In this document: positions 19,736 through 31,202 of the stretch, one piece after another
Position numbering within the stretch: the stretch's first letter is position 1
Layout: every line of letters starts with the position of its first letter
Translations under genes and position numbers: made by a program
The notes under the pieces: generated by a model
What the model was told of the DNA's origin: nothing
Databases searched by the model: none
The model's input: only the letters and a program-made list of their open reading frames with translations
NCBI RefSeq assembly: GCF_016802725.1
Contig: NC_052666.1
Coordinates: 10,078,875 to 10,142,874 of the forward strand
Length of the DNA: 64,000 bases
Reading direction: 5' to 3'
Source: Solenopsis invicta
Lineage: Eukaryota; Arthropoda; Insecta; Hymenoptera; Formicidae

Positions 19736-20702
19736 AATATGTTTTTCCCACCATCCTAATATCTTGTTGAATTGACCGAGGAACTGTCATCCAGGCTTCA
19801 AAATCTCCATCATTAAGGATTAATCTTAGCTGCTTTTCTTTCTCAAGATTTCTGGTGTAGAGGAAACCATATGCCACCGCGGGACAGCAGGATATTAGAG
19901 TTCCTATGAAGCTGGCAAAACTTCTAATAGAGCAGCGCGTTCTTGGTTGGAAGCGCTTGATCATGTCCTTGGTTGCCAGTTGTTTTTTGGCTGGCAATTC
20001 TAAAGTGAATGTTCTAGAGTCTAATATGAGACCTAAATATTCGCAGCGAGTGGCAGGGGTAAGCTGACTTTTTTCCCAGTTAATGATGAATCCTAACCTT
20101 GAAAGTAGAGCAATCGTTGTCCGTATATTGGTCTGGCATTTCTCCTGGGATGGGCCTATGCATAAGAGATCGTCCAGGTAGATTGAGGAGATCAGGCCCT
20201 TGGAGCGAAGGTGATGTACCACCGGCTTCATGAGTTTGGTGAAAGCAAATGGACTGGTGGATAGCCCGAAGGGCATACATGTAAATTGATAACATTTGCC
20301 CTGGAAGAGGAATCTAAGAAATTTTCGGTCCTGTTGGCGTACAGGCACTAGGAAGTAAGTATCCTTAAGATCTATCTTTCCCATGAAACAACCTGGAGAT
20401 ATTAGTTTAACTGCAGTTCTAATGTCCTCTAGCTTGAAATGAGGGGCCTTTATAAATTTGTTTAGTTTTTTGAGATTGAGAATGAATCTCTTTTCTCCAT
20501 TCGACTTGTCTACCAGAAAATATGTAGAGACGAACTGACCTTCGCAAGGGGTGCAAGGTTCGATAGCGGCAAGGTCCTGCAAGCGGTTCAACGCACATCT
20601 CAGCTCAGAAAAGTCGGCTTCCGAGAACGTGGGCTCCGGTGGGACTGATTGCTGGGAGGGTGGGAAGGTGAAGGGTATCCTATATCCCTTAATGCATTGC
20701 AA
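19722..20702 (-). CDS. DIRS reverse transcriptase
   Basis: 326-aa open frame. RT motifs in order: KRFILNLKKLNKFI, KIDLKDTYFLVPV (Asp111), MPFGLSTSPFAFTKLM, catalytic SSIYLDDLLCIG (Asp177, Asp178), and CEYLGLILDS. The frame ends 14 bp inside the RNase H frame, and homology to the following domain has already switched frame by about 19780, indicating a 1-bp indel near the RT/RNase H junction. The true start is probably upstream, continuous with or overlapping the gag region. Confidence 0.85.
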   Translation of the reverse strand: MQCIKGYRIPFTFPPSQQSVPPEPTFSEADFSELRCALNRLQDLAAIEPCTPCEGQFVSTYFLVDKSNGEKRFILNLKKLNKFIKAPHFKLEDIRTAVKLISPGCFMGKIDLKDTYFLVPVRQQDRKFLRFLFQGKCYQFTCMPFGLSTSPFAFTKLMKPVVHHLRSKGLISSIYLDDLLCIGPSQEKCQTNIRTTIALLSRLGFIINWEKSQLTPATRCEYLGLILDSRTFTLELPAKKQLATKDMIKRFQPRTRCSIRSFASFIGTLISCCPAVAYGFLYTRNLEKEKQLRLILNDGDFEAWMTVPRSIQQDIRMVGKTYYVYT

Positions 20703-20776
20703 GACAAATGAGTCCGAATCAATCGCCTTCCATTCATGCTGGAAATGTCTTAGATTTCCTGCAAGGTTTCTTACCT

Positions 20777-21932
20777 TTATTTCTTCGTCTCTTCGGCGGC
20801 CGTTTGCGGCGTCGATGCCGTATGAGACGTGTTCTTGTCCTTCCGAGAGTTCGACTGTTGTTGACCTTGTTTGTATCTCCCTGAGCTGGTTTTCTTGTAT
20901 TGACCCCGAGACTTTGTGCCCGTTTGTGATTTCTTGAATCTGACAAACGGGCTTTTGGAGTTTAAAGAACCCGACTTTGACTGCCTATTAATTGAGGGGG
21001 TCTTGAGATCTTGTCCGATTTTTGTCATGGTTTTAACCTCTTTCACTTTCTCCCAAAGGTTAGACCCATACAAGAATCTGTCTGGATTAGTACCTTCCAG
21101 AACGTCACGTACCTGCTTATTGGGGGATACAAAGGCTCTTCTAGTGGCTGAAAAGCCTCGATGGACTTGAGTCATTAACTTTCCCGCATCACATAACCTA
21201 CGGAGAAGCTCGAGCCTATCTATTTCGTCGTCTGCTAAGAGAGCAGAAATAGCCGAGCCTAGAGCCACCAGCGCAGACCCCGCTTTATTCTGTGCTGCTA
21301 TAAATCTCTGGTCCCTTTGTATGAGGGCTTCCGTAGACATGGCTGCAATTTCGGGATTTAATTTTGGCGCTTCGAAGAAACATTTATTAGACTCACGTAA
21401 GTATTGGGCTAGGAGGGTGTCCATTTCCTCCTTGTCCAGCAAGGTTGAAAGCCAATAGCTCCAACGTGTTTCCAGTTCCTCCTGGAGGACGATTCCTGTG
21501 CTCTTCGGCTTGGAAGGATCGGCGCCAAGAATTTCCAGTACTTCGGGTTCGAGACCTTCCCCTTCGGGATCTTCCACTTCGCGTGAGACAAACGAAATCT
21601 CGTCTACGTCTCCGCTGCGAACTTGTGGCATGGTTGGAAAAAATTGTGTCTAGCACAGGTGCGTCTTGCGCGGTTGCGTCGAGCGCGATTGCGTCTAGCG
21701 CGGTTGCGACATGCGACTTATGAGGCGGTTTATTAATACCCCCTTCGTGCCCCTGATCACCTATGAACCTGGTTGATCTGACGAAATTGTCGTCGGGGCG
21801 GTTAGGTGACAACCTAACCTCTGAATCGGTTCCGAGAAGACGTACGACCTTCTCATTTAACTTCTGAATTTTTCGCAATATTTCGTTCTTTTTGTCACGA
21901 TCTTCGTGACTCCTCTTTCTATGTTTACCCAT
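20777..21932 (-). pseudogene. DIRS gag-like ORF with a single homopolymer frameshift
   Basis: ATG at 21932 opens a basic, helical N-terminus (MGKHRKRSHEDRDKKNEIL). That frame stays open to 21393, but homologous-looking coding shifts to the frame of 21631-20777 (284 aa, beginning MPQVRSGDVDEISF). The switch coincides with a run of six A/T at 21639-21644; one base fewer would join the frames. This is either a real indel or an assembly homopolymer error. The C-terminus is Lys/Ser-rich (RFKKSQTGTKSRGQYKKTSS). It has no CCHC knuckle, as is usual for DIRS gag. Confidence 0.65.
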
Positions 21933-22008
21933 TATAGGAATAAGAGAGCAAAAACTTATACAAAACTAACCTCTGTGTGTGTGATTAACTCGCGCACAAA
22001 GAAGACAA

Positions 22009-22150
22009 TGAAACTATCACGGGCGACACTCGCGGCGTGGGGCCCGCGGCGCGCCCTCTGCCTCTTCACCCTTTTCTCTAAAGTGTGGTTCAAGTCGCCG
22101 GCAAAGCAGGCTACTACAAGTTAATCTCGAAGACGAGGCTCGAATATAAT
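22009..22150 (-). repeat. DIRS inverted terminal repeat, element 5' end
   Basis: ATGAAACTATCACGGGCGAC to GACGAGGCTCGAATATAAT, the reverse complement of 17614-17756. It lacks the 43-bp extension found at the other end. It contains the palindromic GC block CGCGGCG..GGGCCCGCGGCGCGCC. Confidence 0.9.
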
Positions 22151-22429
22151 AGCGATTTATTATAGCTGCAGATACAGGAGGAGAAAACAGATTTATAAAA
22201 GTTTATAATAGTTCTGTGTTGATAACATTTTATAATATGTTATTATATAATATTATTTAATTTTTTTTATTTCATTTATTTTCAAAAATTTTATTACATT
22301 ATATATTTTATTCAAATGCTATAACATTTAAAAATATCTAAACTATAGTATACTATACTATAAATACATAGTTAATATTGCTGTCGGTAATTACAAAAAG
22401 TTTAAATTATTTATTTTTTATTTTAATTA
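22151..22429. other. AT-rich gap between DIRS and transposase remnant
   Basis: The first ~30 bp (TAGCTGCAGATACAGGAGGA) may be the continuation of the DUF4806 3' region cut by DIRS. The rest is AT-rich without features. Confidence 0.3.
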
Positions 22430-23080
22430 TGGAGTAACGGTATTGCGTAAATTTTGTCATAATTAAAATTATCTTTTTTGTATGACACATGTAATTGCAC
22501 CATTTTACAATAAATTTCTTTTAATGTGAATTCGATTAAATGTGTAGACGGCTCTTTTATTAATTGTCACATATGCAAATCAGTAGAGCTTGTTGGATAC
22601 ACAAAGATTGACTTCTGTTGCATCCATTGCACACCAGTTATTTTTACATCGTCTTTATTGTCATAAGAATAACCAAGGCTTGTAATTTTGATAATTATAT
22701 GACTATTCAACATTACTAAATTATTTGGTTCTTCTGTGATGATACAAAAATTTTTATATTGTAATTTTAATATTAATTGACAATTATCGTTACACTTTTT
22801 TTGTTTTAAAATATTAAACGTAACTGGAATTATTGTTTTTTTTTTGTGATAGTACTGTTTTCATACAGTTGTCGACATATTTGAGCTAGCGGATTACTGG
22901 CAGTACGTAAAAATTTTTTCATGATTCCCAAATAATTTTCAAACAAAAATGCTGAAATTTCGTTGAGAGTACAATTATTAATCCTAACGTCATCAGCTAT
23001 GTGTGAAAGATAATGTGCATTTAGAGTCTGAGATCCTTCACCATAAAATTTTTATAATTGTAGAAAAAAATGTTTGTAAT
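22430..23080 (-). pseudogene. family-B transposase C-terminal remnant (copy in element C)
   Basis: On the minus strand 23080-22860 encodes LNAHYLSHIADDVRI, SAFLFENYLG and NPLAQICRQLYE. These match MHNLIHLADDV, ENTLGKIKKL and PLEQLCHRW of the intact family-B transposases at 26025-28845 and 53502-55670. The far end (about 22480-22430) reads DKIYAIPLLH, matching the family's IPLLHT terminus. Stops and indels lie between. It faces the DUF4806 remnant tail-to-tail across the DIRS insertion. Confidence 0.7.
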
Positions 23081-23084
23081 GAAC

Positions 23085-23514
23085 TGTTGTCTAGTCTCTA
23101 CATAGAAAAATGATAGCAGATGGTGCTGTCTTTTCAAAAATATATAAACCAGTTATTGTCTAGCCACTAGCAGGTTTGGATTGGTCAGCAGACTCAGATT
23201 AAGGCGGTTATCTTATTTCATAAAAAATCTGTTCAGTGACTAAAAATCTATAATATATATAATGTAAACTATAAATTTTCAGTACTAATAGTGTATATCG
23301 GAATACGATCTCTATATAGTGAATAAATAACAAGATAAAATAAAAAAATGATAAATAGTCCAGATCAGATATATATAATTTGATCTTGACTATTTATATC
23401 ATCTTTTTATTGTATCTTGTTATTATTTAGTAATTACTAAATAGTAGCTAATGTAAGACACAACTTCTCTATCTCATGACTAGACAGACATGAGATTCAA
23501 TTTCTACTAAGGCT
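23085..23514. repeat. right terminal inverted region of element C, with central hairpin
   Basis: 23085-23270 is the reverse complement of 11820-12005, and 23450-23514 of 10874-10940, at about 80% by eye. Between them, 23319-23430 forms a hairpin: AATAAATAACAAGATAAAAT against TTTTATTGTATCTTGTTATT, with a (G/C)ATC centre. No ORF. Confidence 0.65.
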
Positions 23515-23748
23515 ATATATTCCAATATTTACAATGCAAGGGCTAGATAGCGGCTAGCTAATTTTTTATAAGTTTCCAGCGCCATCTATTCCAATATTTA
23601 CAATGCGAGGGCTCGAAATTTATTTTAATGTGGAACACAAGTAAAAAAGAAAACTATATTGTAATTTTGACTGGAATTTAACGATCTTTCTCTAGGCTTG
23701 AAAAAAGCAACGCAAATAAAAGAGAAATAAACAATACATACACATATA

Positions 23749-23789
23749 GGTGCGAACCGAAACGACAATTGGTCGTTTCGGTTCGCACC
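23749..23789. repeat. 41-bp near-perfect palindrome
   Basis: GGTGCGAACCGAAACGAC and its exact reverse complement flank AATTG. A third partial copy (GCGAACCGAAACG) follows at 23798. It may be the tip of a fold-back element or a hairpin-forming site. Confidence 0.85.
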
Positions 23790-24667
23790 GTCTTCGCGCG
23801 AACCGAAACGTCCAATTGCCTGCGGCGAGTGCACACTCAGTGCGCACTAGTTTTCCCAATGAAAAACGCTAATAGAGAAATAAACAATACGGACGTACAA
23901 AGCCTTTCGAGGATAACACTTTAAACTGATCTCAAGTAGCATTGTTAATCTCACATAAGACAAAAACCACTAGAGAGAGAAAGCAAGATTCACTATGGAG
24001 AGAGAGTGAGTGAGTGAGTGAGAGAGAGAGAGAGAGAGACCGAAATCGAGAGAATGTTCGAGATAATCATTTATGGGATGTCCGAGGATCGGTCAGTGAG
24101 GCTAAAGAAAAGGCCTGCACCGGACGAGAATATGCCCAGATCCTCAGACGAGAACACACCTGATTTCGGACTTGTAAAGTATGAGATGTTCACCGCGTAG
24201 AAAGCGAGCCTTTGAGTCAGACTAACCAAGCAGGAAGTCGAACAGGTCTCTTGCGCTTTCGTGATTCTCAAGATTCTCGGAGACGAACCTCTAGAGGACA
24301 ATCCGTCCTTCTTTAGAAATCGGTAGCAGGCCGACGAACACAGTTCACAAATACTTCTCGTTTTATCCGAAGATGCTTCTAATCGTGGATTACAATGGCC
24401 GCGAAACGGCGAGAGAGCCCACTAGTCACTACGCCGTGCAACGGCAAGAGAGAGAGAGCGAGCACTACCTCAGCGCCACGTAATGGCAGTCATGTGAGGG
24501 GTCTGATTAGACTTTTCGGCGTCCGTAAGGCGCCAAATGAAGTTTTTCAACAGAGTGAGCTTCTCTTAGTCAAACTGAACTATACTGAATTCTGGTGAAA
24601 ATAAAATTTGGAGCATAAGTCGAATGTAAGGAAAGGGTGATAGAAACGTGAACAAAACGTCTAGGAG

Positions 24668-24749
24668 GCGAAAATTGAAACACCGAAGCCTAAAAGAAGC
24701 GTAAAAAAATTTTAATGCTTCTTTTACACTCCGATGTTTCAATTTTCGC
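24668..24749. repeat. inverted repeat with 33-bp arms
   Basis: GCGAAAATTGAAACACCGAA.. (24668-24700) and ..ATGTTTCAATTTTCGC (24717-24749) pair with only a few mismatches around a 16-bp AT-rich loop. No ORF. Likely a small MITE or hairpin. Confidence 0.8.
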
Positions 24750-24881
24750 TCCGAGACGGCGACCAACAGGTCAAGGCCGTCATACTACTCTACAATGTCA
24801 CACTTTGTAAAGACAGAGATCGAAGTCATGTACGACTCATGCGAAAACGAAACGAAAAATAACATATAACATGTACGCGCA

Positions 24882-26024
<1,143 letters not shown>

Positions 26025-28845
26025 ATGTATAAAAGGAAATTAACACGACTTCGTGTTCATAAGTATAGAGTAAAAAAAAGATATTTAGAAACATTTGAAG
26101 ATGAAAATGAACGCAAAGCAGGTAAAGATTTCCACATCATCTTACATCTCTATTTTTATTTAAAAAATAAAATTAGTATGGTTTTTGTTGTAAGTAAAAT
26201 TAAGTAATTAATAAATACAGTGACTATAATGGTTATTGTGACTATAATGTTTATTGTTATTAATAACATTACACAGATTTTGTTTTATTTGATATAAATT
26301 TTATAATTACTTTATATTTTACATAAGATAAATTTTAATATATTATATAATAATTATATAATATATACTTTTTCATTATTTTTATTAAGAAATGAAAAAA
26401 TAGGATATTTATAAAAATATTTCTAAAAAAAACAAGATTTTGATAAATTTGCAGAACACATGGTGGCAGAACATATGGTGGAAGAACAATTAAAAAATAA
26501 TTCGAGTGATACATCCAATAATTCTGAAGGAGAACAGAATAATGAATTAATGGAACATAACATTTATACAAGCAATATTGAATGTGAACAACATTTTGCA
26601 GACGTGTCTGACATTGATAATGACAACAGTAATATATATAGTCATAATGTGAGTTAAATGTATAAAATAATGTAATTTGTTTGTAGAGATTTCAAATTTT
26701 ATCATTGCTATCAAATACTTTAAGTATCAATTTATTGTTAATATCATGATAAAGAATTAAAATAGAAAAATTTGTTTCATATAAAATACAAATAAAAATT
26801 TACATTTGATATGCTCTTTCAAATATTTTGTAATATATATATAAATCTAACTTACAGGAGAAAACTCTCCTTAATATAAATAAATATATATATAATGTTC
26901 ATTGATATGATTGTATTTTCGAAGCATTAAAAAGTACTTACTACGTTATTTCTACATTGTTTTATGCATTAACAAGTTTCTTTTATATTTCTTTTAAATT
27001 CCAATTAAAATTTTTCTTTTGTAGGATAACGATGAATCTGATGAACACAACAATGCTGACGAAATAGATATTGAATATTCTCAAGCTGACTGCGACAATA
27101 ACAAAGAATTGGATGAAATTAGTGAGCTTCGTACATGGGCTGTTGATTGCAATATTCGAGCAACACATTTAGATAAACTATTGCATATTTTAAGGCGACG
27201 TTTAATTCCACAATTGCCAAACTCATCTAAAACATTTCTTGGTACAAAAACGGCACAATATGAAATTCAACGCTTAGGAGACGGAGAATTCGTTTATTTT
27301 GGTATAAAAAAAGGAATTGAGAACATAAATGTTGAACTTCATAATGAAGAGATTTATTTAATATTAAACGTAGATGGAATGCCATTATTTCGTTCTAGTT
27401 TAAAACAATTATGGATAATTTTAGCAAAAATTGATTATTCTCCAGACATTTATAAACCATTTCCTGTTGCTATATATTGTGGTGATCAAAAGCCAGGTAC
27501 TATAGAACTATTTTTGAAGGAATTTATAAATGAAATAAATACATTAAATAGCGGTACAGAAATTAATGGTAAACACTTTAAAGTTCTTATAAAATGTTTT
27601 ACATGCGATACACCAGCCAGATCTTTTTTAAAACAGTGCAAAAGTCACACTGCTTATTTTGCATGTGAACGATGTCTTATACGAGGTGAAAGATTTGAGA
27701 GAAGAATGATATTCACTTCTGATAGTTGTGATGAAAGAACAGACAGGAGTTTTCGAATGCAAGAGCAACCTGAGCATCACACTGGAGTTTCACCGCTTTT
27801 AGAAATTAAGCCTCCAATAGACATGATACATAAATTTGTACTCGACTTTATGCATTTGTGCTGTATTGGAATTATGAAAAAATTACTTGAATTTTGGCTT
27901 GAAAATTCAGCATTCAAGTTTAATTATCGCCAAAAACAAATTTTAACAGAAAGATCGGTAAAAATGTCAGAACAAATACCTTGTGAATATCAACGTAAAA
28001 CGAGATCATTAGTGAAATATTTTGCTAAATTAAAAGCGACTGAACTCAGATTTATCCTCCTTTATAGTGGACCTTTGCTTTTTAAGAAATTATTAAAACC
28101 GAAACTTTTTAAACATTTTCTTTTATTTCATGCTGCATGTCGCATATTATCAAATGATGAATATGCTTTGAGATATTCCGAAAAAGCAAAAATATATCTT
28201 CACAAATTTGTTAAATTAGCCCAAATATATTATGGAAAAAAATCACAATCAATAAATATGCACAATTTGATACATTTGGCTGATGATGTTACAAATCTAA
28301 AATGTAATTTAAGTAAAATAACATGTTTTCCTTTTGAAAGTGTACTGGGTAATATTAAACAACTTGTTCGTTCAGGAAACCATGTTCTGGCTCAAATATG
28401 TCGCAGACTTCATGAAAAGTATCTTGTAAACAGAGAAATACCTAATATTCCACCTGTTATACAGATAATTAAAGAAAAATTGTTACATAATACTTTTAAT
28501 ATTAAGTCACTAAAATATAAAGAATTTACAATAAAAAATACTTATCCTGATAACGTATTACTATTAGAAGATGAAACATGCGTAATGGTAGAATTATTGT
28601 CAAGACCGATTAATTCGTTAAACATTATGATAACAGGTAAAGAATTGAAGAAAGAAAGAGCTATGTATATGTATCCATTTAGATCAGATCGTATGAATAT
28701 ATGGAGAATTAAAGACGAAGATCCTACTAGAGAAATTAATGTACCAATAGAACATGTAAAATGTAAATTAGTTACTTTATTTACACAATCAGATCAGCTG
28801 AATGAAGATAAAACTATTTGTGTTATACCTTTACTTCACACATAA
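26025..28845 (+). CDS. family-B DDE-type transposase, three exons, intact
   Basis: Exons 26025-26121 (donor GCAG|GTAAAG), 26455-26648 (acceptor TTTGCAG, donor AAT|GTGAG) and 27025-28845 (acceptor TTTTGTAG) join in frame to 2,112 bp, 703 aa. The N-terminus is basic (MYKRKLTRLRVHKYRVKKRY) and is followed by an acidic Asn/Glu/Asp linker. The catalytic half has LNVDGMPLF, CFTCDTPARSFL, a C-x2-C pair in YFACERC, LDFMHLCCIGIMKKL and MHNLIHLADDV, ending IPLLHT. Motif order (Asp in VDG, Asp in CD.PA, zinc Cys pair) resembles the EnSpm/CACTA Transposase_21 family; the superfamily is inferred. It is homologous throughout to the protein at 53502-55670. Confidence 0.8.
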
Positions 28846-29501
28846 TATATAATAATGTAAATATAAAAATTTTTAATATATTTATTTCGAAATTTCTTTA
28901 TTTCTTTTCTTCTTATTTACTTATTTCTATTTTTTGATTCAAAATTACAAAAAATTTGTAAAATACTTCATGCATTTAAAATACGGTGACTTACATCAAA
29001 ATATCTTACAATTATGTGTTACTTATCTATTTGTTGATAAATAATCGTTTCTTTTTATTTAAAATTTTCAAAATAATCTCTTTATAACAAAATTAAAATG
29101 TAGACTTGTAGTCTATTTGTGTGAATCTTTCTATTTAAATATTATTTTTAAGAAGCAAAATCATAGTTATTCTGATGTTATTTCAAATTTATTTTATGAT
29201 AAATTTTACTTAAGACTTCAAAATAAAATTCTTTAAGAGTTTAAACAAATTGAATTAAATAAACTAAACAGTAACTAGATCCTATGAATACATAGACTTT
29301 TGAACATGCTTTGTACGGACATCCATATCTATTTATAAATTTTTATTCAGAATTTTCCTTGCTTGGTCATATCTAAGCTCAATGGCAGACCTTATTAGAA
29401 ATATCCATATTTGCGCATATTAAAGCACTATTTATGATATTCCATTCAGAGACATTATTTAGTATAGAAGAATTATTTCCGACAAATTTCAACTTGACAT
29501 A
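28846..29501. other. AT-rich 3' flank of the transposase gene
   Basis: No gene visible. It probably includes the transposase 3' UTR and the internal part of its transposon. It ends at CATA, the target duplication of the solo LTR. Confidence 0.4.
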
Positions 29502-31018
29502 TGTAACGCTGGTACTTTTTCGGTGTCGGTTACGGGATTTTGGGTTCAGGAGCGGATGCTCGGATGTGCTCGCCGGATGTCCGGGTTCGTGTCGAAATGA
29601 TAACGCCGTATTTTGGTAGTAAAAATGAAAGTGGTCAAATATATTTAGCTATACTTTAGTACAAAATGAAATAATACAGTTCCGATATCGTTATCGGATA
29701 ATACTGAGCTTCTTGTATAACATTACGGCCCTCAATTGCGCGGTCGTCGGCCCGCGGGAAATCAAGAGAACGATCACGTAGTATTTGCATAGTGTCGCGG
29801 CACTTAACTGTGCGGTCGTCGGCCCGCGTGAATTTAAGATAACAGTCGCAACGTATTTGCGCGGTACTTAATATCTAAACGGAAGGACTTTAACAATTCG
29901 GAAACGGACGGACGGTGACTAGGCGCTTTGCGCTCGTAAGTAGCAAGCGGGGTTGCTCGGTTCGACAACATATATCTATATACATCGTTCGCGGCGGAAC
30001 GTGCGATGTCGGAACGGACTCGCGGTTATCGCAGTGTAACGGCTCGGATGAGTCGTGTGATCTACGGACGGCTTCGGTTTACGCTTTATGCGTACGGTAT
30101 CCGTTTGTTAGAGTGGCCGCGCGGCGGTCCACTCTACTGCCGTGCTCGGGGCCCGATTGGCCCGTGCGGTTGACCGGTTACGGTCTCGGTTTCGACGCCC
30201 TCGCGCTGTGCGCGGGCTGTCGACGGGGGCGGCCGGTTCGGCCTCATCTCGCGGGGTTAGCCCGGGAGGTACGGTGGCGGACACTGGATCGGTGTCGGCG
30301 CGGACGGTCCCCGAGAATTCCCGGGGACACTCGGAACGGTCTGGTCGGAGTGGCCGGACGACGAGAATGCCCGTCGTCCAGCCGAACGGAAACGGAATTG
30401 CCGTGCGGGTAGAATACCCGCCGCACGGCGCAACGGATTCGGATCGGATTTAGCCGGACGTACGGGAATGCCCGTTGTCCGGCCGGACGGTCCGGATTGG
30501 CCGCGTGACGAGGATGCCCGTCACACGGCTGATCGGATTGGATGGCCTGCGCGACGAGAATGCCCGTCGCACGGCTGAGCGGATCGGATTGGCCGAGCAT
30601 ACCCGGCCTCGGGGACGACGATTTTACCCGTCGCGGGAAGGCTGGAACGAGAATGCCCGTTCCCGAGGAGGTGCTCGAGAATCCCCGAGCTAGGAGGCGC
30701 CGAGTATGCCCAGCGCTGGAGAGGATCCGATGAGATCGGATGTTCGGACGGATCTGATTTACGTTGCCCACTGCCGGCTTATATATCGTTCCGCGCGGCT
30801 GGACGGACCAATCAGCGCGCGCGGACGGGCCGGCTAGAGTGGGAGCGCTTTCGGAACGCGGCGCGTAGCGCGTCGGTCGCGCGCGGTAGCATGCGGTGGT
30901 CTTACGTAAGCCGATTGCACGCGCGTAGGTCTTACGTAAGATACACGTGTTCGGCTGCGGTGCGTTCGACGGTTGGTCGGTCCGGAGTGGCGGCACGGTG
31001 GAGGGGCGTATTGTTACA
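29502..31018. mobile_element. solo LTR (1,517 bp) of a gypsy-like retrotransposon
   Basis: Starts TGTAACG and ends GTTACA, the same terminal inversion as the gypsy LTR at 2753, and is flanked by a 4-bp CATA duplication (29498-29501, 31019-31022). GC-rich in an AT-rich setting. Contains a 72-bp tandem duplication (core CGGTCGTCGGCCCGCG at 29741 and 29813), a hairpin array (30307-30689) and a TATATA motif near 30780. No internal coding sequence: one LTR remains after LTR-LTR recombination. Open frames within it are compositional artefacts. Confidence 0.88.
30307..30689. other. array of stem-loops with constant loop and covarying stems
   Basis: At least eight hairpins share the loop AGAATGCC or a close variant, while the stems differ and remain complementary: GGACGACG/CGTCGTCC (30356-30379), GTGACG/CGTCAC (30505-30524), GCGACG/CGTCGC (30551-30570), GGAACG/CGTTCC (30644-30663), GTCCCCG/CGGGGAC (30307-30328), CTCG/CGAG (30674-30689), plus GCCGTGCGGGT/ACCCGCCGCACGGC (30400-30429). 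Compensatory stem changes around a fixed loop indicate selection for structure. Confidence 0.8.
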
Positions 31019-31202
31019 CATATATTGTCAAGATCATAACTCTAAGTGCAGACTTTCAAGAGATATTAGCCGCTGCTCGTTACTCGTTAAAATGTTATTA
31101 ACAAAAAATGTTTCACAAACCGAACGAAAAAGGTTTTCAACTTTCCATGCAAGATGAAGATTACCCCACACTCTGCTCTTGTTTACGATGCAAAGTGAAG
31201 CT

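Larger units (their letters stand above)
17570..22150 (-). mobile_element. DIRS-type tyrosine-recombinase retrotransposon
   Basis: Encodes gag, RT, RNase H and a tyrosine recombinase in that order on the minus strand, with no integrase and no LTRs. Ends are inverted terminal repeats: 17614-17756 and 22009-22150. The left end (element 3' end) has an extra 43-bp extension at 17570-17613. An internal complementary region at 17852-17936 is complementary to that extension and to the right terminus. This is the DIRS-1 layout used to rebuild ends through a circular intermediate. No target duplication is expected or seen. The gag, RT/RNase H boundary and RNase H frames are broken, so this copy is probably inactive. 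Confidence 0.9.
10874..23514. mobile_element. element C: decayed DNA transposon with nested insertions
   Basis: Ends are long inverted repeats. 10874-10940 (CCCGAGTAGAAATT.., then CATATCTGTCTAGTCATGA) matches 23450-23514 inverted, and 11820-12005 matches 23085-23270 inverted (shared GACAGC(A/G)CCATCT and TCTAGTC blocks). The outer motif CCCGAGTAGAAATT is nearly the CCCGACTAGAAATTT terminus of element D. Inside are a DUF4806 gene remnant on the plus strand and a family-B transposase remnant on the minus strand, the same two gene families as element D. Later insertions: fold-back repeat, small inverted-repeat element, hAT, and DIRS. Exact ends are uncertain by tens of bp, and I could not establish a target duplication. 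Confidence 0.6.
23515..24881. other. intergenic DNA with palindromes and GA microsatellite
   Basis: No gene that I can support. Contents: a duplicated TCCAATATTTACAATGC block (23520, 23592), a 41-bp palindrome (23749-23789), a GAGT/GA microsatellite (24000-24038), and an inverted repeat (24668-24749). Short open frames here have no recognisable similarity. Confidence 0.5.

Noticed and set aside
24018..24200. 60-aa frame starting in the GA microsatellite
   Set aside because: Begins in low-complexity sequence and shows no recognisable similarity.
30142..30996. Arg/Pro-rich frames in the solo LTR
   Set aside because: GC-driven frames overlapping the hairpin array; no domain, and the LTR boundaries explain the region.
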